From Nipponacmea schrenckii (lineage: Eukaryota; Mollusca; Gastropoda; Lottiidae), in contig JAUJPP010000012.1 in NCBI GenBank assembly GCA_030562195.1, forward strand, positions 24,619,476 through 24,683,475: 64,000 bases of DNA, given 5' to 3'. Shown here piece after piece: positions 55,565 to 64,000 of the stretch (its first letter is position 1; each line of letters opens with the position of its first letter). Under the pieces are notes generated by a model. It made no database searches, had not been told where the DNA came from, and was given only the letters and a program-made list of their open reading frames with translations. The translations under genes were made by a program, and so were the position numbers.

Positions 55565-56112
55565 TAAGTGCTTTATCTTAGTCCTTTATATGCTTTATCT
55601 TAGTCCCTTTATATGCATTTAGTTTTTTAATTTTGTCCTTTATATGCTTTATCCTAGTCCTTTATATGCTTTATCTTAGTCCTATATATGCTTTATCTTA
55701 GTCCTCTATATGCTTTTATGCCTCATGATTTTTCCTCTATATGCTTTATCTTAGTCCTCTATATGCTTTATCTTAGTCCTCTATATGCTTTATCTTAGTC
55801 CTCTATATGCTTTATCTTAGTCCTCTATATGCTTTATCTTAGTCCTCTATATGCTTTATCTATGTCCTCTATATGCTTTATCTTAGTCCTCTATATGCTT
55901 TATCTTAGTCCTCTATATGCTTTATCTTAGTCCTCTATATGCTTTATCTTAGTCCTCTATATGCTTTATCTTAGTCTTCTATATGCTTTATCTTAGTCCT
56001 TTTTATGCTTTATCTATGTCCTCTATATGCTTTATCTTAGTCCTCTATACGCTTTATCTTAGTCTTCTATATGCTTAATCTTAGTCCTCTATACGCTTTA
56101 TCTTAGTCTCTA
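55565..56112 (+). repeat. 22-bp minisatellite, about 24 copies
   Basis: Unit TCCTCTATATGCTTTATCTTAG with few variants in the middle and more at both edges. Confidence 0.95.
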
Positions 56113-57519
56113 TGTTAAAAGGAATACATGCAATGTTTTTACGCTAGCTACAGTCCAAAACATTTACCTGTGGAAACATACTTCCGACATCTTGACGTCT
56201 ATTATCAGACCCAGCCCTAAAATCAATCACGAAATCAAACAGAAAGGAAGGGTTTATAAACAGATTATCTATCTTTGTTTATTTACTGTGGAACTAGAAT
56301 ATTCAATATTGACAGTTTATTAACTGATATAGAATATCAACATACATTAACTAGTTCTTATTGACATTTTCAACTTTACGATCTACTCAAGAGGTTGTTT
56401 CAGGTGGTGTATCATTCTCTGGTCACAGTTGTGACTCAATGAGACAAGAGAATTCTCCCCAAGTATACTGTTTCATTCTTTGTTTTTCCCAGAAATTAAC
56501 TGTAGGAGTAAATGAATATTCTCAGGAAGTTAGTTTTTCATTCATAAATCATGGCCATGAAATTTAATAAATAAAATAACAGTGGATTTGTAAGAAGAGA
56601 GGGAGTTATATAGATTGAATGACCAAGTCTTTTATTATGATAACAACTGAACCATAAAACATATAATAGGTCGGTTTGTAAACAGTGTTTGAACTTGTTG
56701 ACGGTATTGTAAACAGATTTATTGAGAGGTTAATTAGTTAAGGATTGTGTTTACATGTTCACTTCATAGTTTACACGTTTATTGAGTTTTTATTATCGGT
56801 CATTGACAGGTTGGGATTTATGTGGTCCTGAACATGTGAAAATTTGTTTCTGTTTTCTGTCACAAACCTTTCAGTGTTGCTCTGAGTTTCTAGACTAGAT
56901 AGGTGTAATAAAATAATAGACAGCAATCCAAAGTCACATGGTCATGAAACAAATGTACTTAATTCTAATGATGTCAAAGTCTCTTATCAATAACAATATT
57001 TTAATTAATAGTGTTTACAGTTTTCGGAATTGCAAAAAACTAAGCATTTTTAACTACTCTATCACAAAAGCTGTTAATGATATCAAAGTGCATTGGCAAT
57101 AATACCATTATCAGTTAGTTTTAGTGGAATAATAACATCCACAGATAACTGGTGAAAATTCAGTGAATTTAAAGCCATAATTTGTTGTGATATACTTAAA
57201 AAGGCGAGGAAAACCTCTTTACAATCCTATCAAGTTGTGAGATAATAGAATCAATAAGTGATTATTGCTAATAGAAGTGTTGTTCTGTGAGAACCAAACT
57301 GACAGTAATTCACCAATTGTCTATTAATTCCCAGGAGTTCCTGATAACAGATACTAACAGACCAGGACTTGAGATTGGCAGAGATAATTAGATTTGTTTT
57401 TCGTCATTATCTCTTCAACATGTCAGAAACTATTACACTTGTTTACCATGTTTTACTTTAGCATGAGAACCCTTATATTTAACAATACTTGACCTTTGCC
57501 CTTCGAAATACACTTTGTT

Positions 57520-57700
57520 TTGTAATTTTATTCACACATATATTTCAATAGTTTTCTACAACGCAACTTTTGTTCTGTAATTTTCAACACACATAAATTT
57601 CAATAGTTTTCTGCAACTTTGTTTTGTAATTTTCAACACACATAAATTTCAATAGTTTTCTGCAACTTTGTTTTGTAATTTTCAACACACATAGTTTTCT
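57520..57700 (+). repeat. Tandem repeat of about 49 bp, three to four copies
   Basis: Units with TTTTGTAATTTTCAACACAC and ATTTCAATAGTTTTCTGCAA. Confidence 0.9.
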
Positions 57701-58239
57701 GCAAGCCCCAAGGATGATATACAAATATCTCTTAATCACTTGATGCCATTTAAAGATTGATATTTTAACATCAGTCAAGTTGACACTATCAATGATATAT
57801 CATTCTCAACATCTACAGTAAAAACTGGGATGTTTTCAGGATGGTTGCCAAGAGAAATGATATTCTAGGTTTTTTAGCAGTAAAACATTCTTCTTGAAAG
57901 ATTAAACATCTCTATGTTTTGACAGTTAAATGCATGTTGAATGCAATTCTATTTTTTTGGGGTATCAAAATCTACATACATCTAAAAGCTTGATAATTAT
58001 TTCTATGATATATATATATGTTTGTGTAGATATCAGTGTTTTAGGTTTTTAATAATTTTTAACCTACTTTCTGACTTGTAACGGGCAATTTTTTGAGAAT
58101 TCCTAGTTTGAGGTAATATGGAAAGGATTTTGTGTAATTTTAGTGTTTCTGAAGACCATTTATATTCAAGACCCAAATCAATTCTAAAAATTGCAACCTG
58201 TTCCTTTGTAGTTAAGCATTGATATTTGCTGAATTTATT

Positions 58240-58400
58240 CATACCTTGAATAAGTCATCTTCACTTACAATACCAGTCTACCCAGGGATCCGGGAAAGAT
58301 CAATGCCAAGAGGTTTGGCCAAGGACCAGCTGGTAGAAAGGATCCCTCTCACGGCAGACTTGTGAACCAAAGTTGTTATCATTGTAAAATGAAGTTGTTT
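58240..58400 (+). repeat. Dispersed CAGCTGGTAGAAAGGATCC repeat, single long copy
   Basis: Left flank AAGTCATCTTCACTTACAAT, core, and right end AAAATGAAGTTGTTTCTTTC. The right end is shared with copies at 47340 and (inverted) 55320, which helps define the element ends. Confidence 0.85.
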
Positions 58401-59849
58401 CTTTCTTTCATTCATACCTATTACATTTTAATTAAGATAAGATGGAAGGGGAATAGATATTATCTTAAATCCAGTTTAGAATAAAAACAGAATAAACTCA
58501 TTATTGAAGATCTATTTCGTGTTACTCCACTATTAGCCTGTAATATCTCATTATTAACAATTCAGAAATAAATTTATAACACCAGAGCCAACTGGACTGA
58601 AAATACCAGTCTATAATTAATACAGAAAATTGAAGTTAATGCACTAGGTACCAGAAAACCAGAAAAAGAAAATTGTATTTTGTGTGATGTTCCTTAATAA
58701 AAGCAATAACGAAAATGTAATTTGAGGAAAATTGTTATTATATCAAAATTAAGCAAGTTGTGTTCCTGAAGGAAGTCTTGCCTCAAAAACTCCATCGTAA
58801 ATTTTAGCAGAAACAGACATTCTTTTGTCAAGTCTTCATAATACTAATTTACAATAACGAGAACAAAATCAAATTTCTGGAAAAACACAGAAATAGTTTG
58901 CGAGTATTTTATTAGATTTCCAGATAATTCTACTTAACAATTGGTATCTGTTAGTAAAAAAACCCCTTTTATAGTAAAAACTTTCTTTTGATATTTATTT
59001 AATGATAATTAGTTTGATTGGGTTTTTATATAAGATAGCTGTCAGCTTCAGATACGAAACTGGTACATATAATTCATATATGGAAATAACACACCATTGT
59101 TTCACAACCTCAACTTAATAAGTCTAATTTTGAAAATGTGTTTTTTGAGCTTGTATATTCATCATGGCAGCCAGACAGAGAAAAGTAGGACCGTTAATTT
59201 GTTTGTGTTTTTTATAGACAGGATGGTGAGTTGGATCTTTACTCTGGTAGAAATGAATTCTTGCAATTTTTTCAACCTCAGTTTCATGTCAATGGTTAGA
59301 CTTCTTGATTTATGAAAATCCAAATGAATACGATTTGGCTTGCTTCTGTCATGTCACAATGTCCCTCATTGCACATGTCATGGCATTACCTGTGTACATA
59401 TACCTAGCACTTATATATAAAACTTCTTTTAATTTCACTATAAGAGTCTTTGTGTATATGAAGACGTGGCTATAAAGTTATAAAAGTTAAAAGACCTGAG
59501 TAAGATTTCAACTTCCTGAATTATAATATTTTACATATTCCATCTTGGTTTATTTATATACAAACAGTTAAACTTCTGAACCTAAAAGAAATACCAGTAT
59601 TTGAAATATTGATATCCTGTTTGAAGTACAATGAGCCATTGATACAGACAACACCATTAATAAACTCCATTTTTATACTGTGTTTTTAAAGAAGCATTGA
59701 TTTCACCTTTTCTTTTCTTGTTTTCATCAGATGTCTCTGGTTTCTGTAATTCCACTTAAACAAAGAGTATGATGACGTCACCAATGGCAAAGGGCCTTTA
59801 TGTGATGCAAACAATTTGCTGTAAGTGATGTCATCAAAGAATTTTTTTT

Positions 59850-60040
59850 TTTTGTGGAGTTACAGGAATTGTAGACGTCTGATTGAAAATTTGAAGGGCG
59901 TAAAATGATGCTTTGTCCCTAATACACATAAGAAAATTAGAAAACAGAAGTCTGATTGAAAAATTTGAATGGTGTAAATTAATATCAGTGTTCCTGATAC
60001 ACATAACAAGTTATGAAACCTCTTTACAATCAGTATAAAT
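59850..60040 (+). repeat. Dispersed repeat (CTGATTGAAAATTTGAATGG family), two units
   Basis: Units carry GTGGAGTTACAGGAA, CTGATTGAAAATTTGAA and AACCTCTTTACAATC. Other copies are at about 32945-33085, 39500-39610 and 49325-49610. Confidence 0.8.
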
Positions 60041-60524
60041 TGTAAAACCTCAGCTAATTCTCTGCAACATATCTTAGAGGTGGATGGTCTTCATTTTTGG
60101 CCAGATAAGAAATAAGTCTGTTACATACAAAGGCTAGAAAACCTCTGAAGAATTTGACATAGAAATAAGATATATATGCAGTGTTTGAGATAATACTGTC
60201 TCGCTCTCAACTATTAAATATTCTTCTTATTGTCCAAGTAGATATAGGTCAGAATAATATATAGAAAATATATACACCCTACAGCTAGGATCATCTGATA
60301 TCTCTCTCTACGCCTATTGACCTACTTTTACTCTTCTCTAATATTTCAACTTATGTTATGTTTTAGGGCAGTTCACTTGTTTGTTTATATTAAAATTCTA
60401 AATCAGAGAAAATAAATGATAAACTTGCGAATTTGATTATTCATTCTTCTTTATTCTAATCACAGAAAACTGTCATACAATCTCTTAACTAGTTGAACAC
60501 AATAATCTAATACATTTCACATGT

Positions 60525-60860
60525 TTTACCAGCTGGTAGACAGGATCATTATGCCTAAGTTGTTATCCTTGTAAAATCAATGTCAAGAGGTTTGGTCAAG
60601 GACCAGCTGTTCAAAAGGATCCTAGTAAACCTAAGTTGTTATCGTTGTAAAATCAATGTCAAGAGGTTTAGCACCTTAGCAGCTGGTAAAAAGGATCCTT
60701 GTGAACCTAAGTTGCTCTCATTGTAAAATCAATACCAGGAGGTTTGATCAAGGACCAGCTGGTAGAAAGGATCCTAGTGAACCTAAGTTGTTATTGTAAA
60801 ATCAATACCAAGAGGTTTGGTCAAGGACAATCATTGTGAACCTAAGTTGTTATCCTTGTA
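60525..60860 (+). repeat. Array of the CAGCTGGTAGAAAGGATCC repeat
   Basis: Five degenerate units, more diverged from each other than the array at 10935-11475, so probably older. Confidence 0.85.
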
Positions 60861-61479
60861 AACAATGCTTGAATACCTCTTACATTGTAGCATATTGGTA
60901 GATTAATCTTAGATAAGCTAGATTAATTATTAAAGATTAACAGCCTGGGGGTGGGGGGTAAAGTGCCAGGGGGGTAGTATAGTGATCTATTATTAACTGT
61001 TCTGTATTAATTAATGATCATTTGTTCTTTAGTATTTTGATTTCTCAATCACAGTGCAGGTCTAAGGGATATTCTCACAAACTGATTGATACTGAGCCCA
61101 GGTCATTTAAGATTTTAAAGTCTTTATCTCTTTTGACCCCACTTCATTTAAATAAATAGGACCATGGTTCACTGTATCTAAATAGTTTTGTATATGGAAA
61201 TGAATTTTCATCTAGCGGCAAATTTGGTTTTGACTTTGTTATTAGAATGTTCACAACTTGTGTATCATATTTACAAAACAATCTGTATGTAATTATATGT
61301 GTGTTGATTGATTTAAGGAATAGAGATTCTTTGAATTGATTGGCTAAGATTCCCCTGAACTCTTCCATACATTCATTCTCTCTTTTGATATGCCACTGTA
61401 TATTTATAACTGAAAGAGCCCATTTGTAAAATAGGTGTGTTTGTGATGCCTGCCAAATTATATCCAGCCTTGTATGTGG

Positions 61480-61590
61480 TTGGAGGGCTTATGTTGCTGT
61501 CCTGACAGAAATTTCCCCCACACTGCATGGCATTGCCCATCTCCATTAGCCCATAAGGTGCAGAAGATTCTCCATTCATTTCATTTATTT
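61480..61590 (+). repeat. SINE tail fragment
   Basis: TGTCCTGACAGAAATTTCCC, CACTGCATGGCATTGCCC and AAGGTGCAGAAGA match the SINE tail. Confidence 0.8.
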
Positions 61591-62019
61591 GTATGTGGGT
61601 GGGCAGAAGTTAATGTTTTAAAGATAGATTGACTGTGATATTGAGATGTGAAACCCGAGTGTCTTGACTATAGTAATTACCTGTCTTAACTACAGGTAGA
61701 TTCTCTTTGATCTTAGTTTAATAAATAGTTAATTAATTTACAGGGATGATTTTAGGGGACATTAAACCGCCTAATCAATGCTCTCAAGTATTTTAACTAT
61801 TTCCCTGTGATATTTAATATCTCTGAGAACAGTTATTGAATGTAAACAATCTACAATCGGTCTGAAAAACACAAAATAGCATACAATGTATGATTGTCTA
61901 CTAGATTAAAGGGAAAAGTTAAATATTTTATTAAAGAAGTGTGTTATACCATAATATATTCCCTTGTGTTTCTTGTTATATGTACCCTCAACTTTAAATG
62001 TTGTTCAAATCACAGATTT

Positions 62020-62335
62020 AAAGGAGTTTTTACATCTTGTCTAAATAGATGGAGTTTTACATCTTGTCTAAATAGAGTTTTACATCTTGTCTAAATAGAG
62101 TTTTACATCTTGTCTAAATAGAGTTTTACATCTTGTCTAAATAGAGTTTTACATCTTGTCTAAATAGAGTTTTACATCTTGTCTAAATAGAGATTTTTCA
62201 TCTTGTCTAAATAGAGTTTTACATCTTGTCTAAATAGAGTTTTACATCTTGTCTAAATAGAGTTTTATGCTATTATTTTAATCCTTGACATCTTGAAACA
62301 AATAGAGTTTTACATCTTGACTAAAATTTCCACAT
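62020..62335 (+). repeat. 23-bp minisatellite, about ten copies, probably seeded by a SINE tail
   Basis: Unit TCTAAATAGAGTTTTACATC then TTG. The first units read ATGGAGTTTTACATCTTGTC, which resembles the inverted SINE tail ATGGAGTTTTACGTCCTACTC. Confidence 0.9.
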
Positions 62336-64000
62336 CTAGAATAAAAGAGAGTTATACATTTTCTACATGATATATTTACTCTTATCCAGTTCAGATTTTT
62401 CATTTTTCAAATATTATTAAGTTTGTTACCCCGTGAATTAAAAAAAGCCCCTTAACGAGTTTTCTACAGGTAACATAAGATTACTGAGAAATTTATCAGA
62501 TTAACTTAATCACTTTAAGCTTGAGGGGGGGGAGATATCTACCTGTAACCTAGGGTTTTTCCTTTTAGTTTAAATAATATTTTTACCTGATGATTTACCT
62601 GGAGTTAGTTAATTAGTCACTAAGGTCAAAGTTCACTGGTCAGTGAAACATTCTGTAGAAAGTTACTTAGTTTGAAAATTTCACTTGTTTTCTTTTAATT
62701 ATTTAATATATTTGGGGTTGCTTGGAAAGCTGGACGGTAATCATTGATTGTGATCTTGTGTTTGTTTTTTGGAATTTTATATTTGAGTATTTTACATTAG
62801 TGATAGCGTGGATGAGAATTAAAAATATTTAAAACAATAAAACTTTGTTTGAAAAATCATCAGTTATTTGGTTGCTGGAAAATCTGGATGTAAACATTGC
62901 TCATGCTTTTGACTCTGTCTTATGGAAAGACGTAAGATTTTTGGAAAGATTTTTGGATGTAAATTCTAATAAAATAATGGTATAGAAATTTGCAGGAATA
63001 AAGTCTGCATGGAATTTCAAAAATAGAAATAAATAAACGGATAAAATATATTTTATTTTGAATCACACTCAAGTTGGTTGTCAGGTAAAATAACAGGTCA
63101 AATATCACCTAATTAGACAATTAATTATCCTTTATTACTGTTTCCTCTACATAATACCTGTACCTGATAATTAGAATCTAGTGCCATGTTGGTCCTCGTT
63201 ACCTGGAAGTCTTAGACAATTAAAAACCATGACTACAAGATAAGTTTTATATAGCTAAACAGGAAGTTTTGAAATTGGAATTAATAGAATTTTGGTATTG
63301 TGTGTTACCTTTTCTTGAAAAAGTTGCATGGAATTCTTGGACTGTTTGGAACTTTTGTAGACTAAAGGAGAATTAGCTGGGAATATAATCTGAGTAAAGG
63401 TTATGGTATTTGTTTTAAATATGTGCTGAACCAGTCTGTATATGTTCGATAATATAGGAAATATAGTTGACTATTAGAATCCATCAACACCCAACACCAT
63501 GTTGAAAAAACAATACATCAAATTAGTGAATGGTTTAAATTCCAAATTTAAACAAATGGTAAATGTTTTTCATTCATTCATTCATTCATTCATTCACTTC
63601 ATTCAATTGCATCCATTCTTTATTCATTCACATAGATAGACAATTTGGTCTTTTGTTCTGAACTCAGTTAGGTTTTATTGAAGGGATACTTGAGAGAATG
63701 ACAGTTCTTTCTACCAATCATACCTTAGTCTCAACAACAGGAAGTTTGTAGGTAAGCTAACTAGTACTAGTGTTCACAGCTCACTGTTGGAATTTGAGCC
63801 TTCAAATCTATATATGTCTACAAATATCTACATTTGAAAGTTAAAACACTTCATTCCTAAAGACTCTAATGTAAAGAAAGAAAAAAAGAAGTAAAATTCA
63901 TAGTTCCTAGATTAGAATTGGTTATGTTTTGAAGCCTGATTTCTCAAGGACGAATTATTAAATGCGTAATTAATTTTGAAAAGTTAATAATAAAATAATT

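Larger units (their letters stand above)
54336..64000. other. Gene-free repeat-rich stretch, probably intron 1 of the gene at 54303
   Basis: No exon found. It contains arrays at 55565-56112, 57520-57700 and 62020-62335, dispersed CAGCTGGTAGAAAGGATCC copies (55335-55480 inverted, 58240-58400, 60525-60860), a GTGTAAATTGATG-family repeat (59850-60040), a SINE tail (61480-61590) and an (ATTC)n tract at 63568-63605. The remainder is AT-rich. Confidence 0.55.

Noticed and set aside
62920..63108. Minus-strand frame near the right end
   Set aside because: It is AT-rich with no splice support, motif or start context.
1..64000. CRISPR array, operon or bacterial feature
   Set aside because: Tandem repeats here lack uniform unique spacers, and the genes are intron-rich and eukaryotic.

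Overview
The window is nuclear DNA of an animal, most likely a mollusc or another lophotrochozoan. It is AT-rich, genes are split by GT-AG introns, and the introns are filled with minisatellites, a tRNA-derived SINE and other dispersed repeats. The phylum is inferred from general gene style and repeat content; no marker gene settles it.

Layout: (1) 1-345 holds the last exon of a minus-strand gene whose peptide resembles the end of a WD-repeat protein. (2) 2818-8834 and 10726-17066 hold two head-to-tail SLC5/SGLT-type sodium:solute symporter genes of about 640 residues with the same exon plan. One exon is almost identical between them (probable gene conversion), one intron is present in only one copy, and the second copy has a damaged exon 12 boundary. 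(3) 17776-20528, minus, holds a four-exon gene for a 77-residue secreted protein, with a TATA box and a 28-nt microexon. (4) 20629-29697 has no confident gene; it holds repeats and a cluster of CRE-like sites. (5) 29698-36352, minus, is a complete 666-residue fatty acid transport protein / very-long-chain acyl-CoA synthetase (SLC27). (6) 37276-43425, minus, is NELFE, the RNA-binding subunit of negative elongation factor. Its first intron holds a full SINE, a 69-bp tandem array and a decayed MULE-type transposase. (7) 44141-48348, plus, is QTRT2, the accessory subunit of queuine tRNA-ribosyltransferase; intron 4 holds a tandem array whose unit carries a hammerhead-ribozyme-like core. (8) 49135-53666, minus, is HMCES, the abasic-site DNA-protein crosslink sensor, with a long lysine/glutamate-rich insertion carrying six SUMO-type motifs. 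(9) 54303-54335 is the first coding exon of a plus-strand gene whose other exons I cannot find; the rest of the window is repeat-rich and probably its first intron.

NELFE/QTRT2 and HMCES/54303 are two divergent pairs with 0.6-0.7 kb between start codons, suggesting bidirectional promoters; QTRT2 and HMCES converge. The housekeeping genes (transcription elongation, tRNA modification, DNA repair, lipid activation) are not one pathway. All exon models were made by eye from splice sites, reading frame and remembered family sequences; no search was run.
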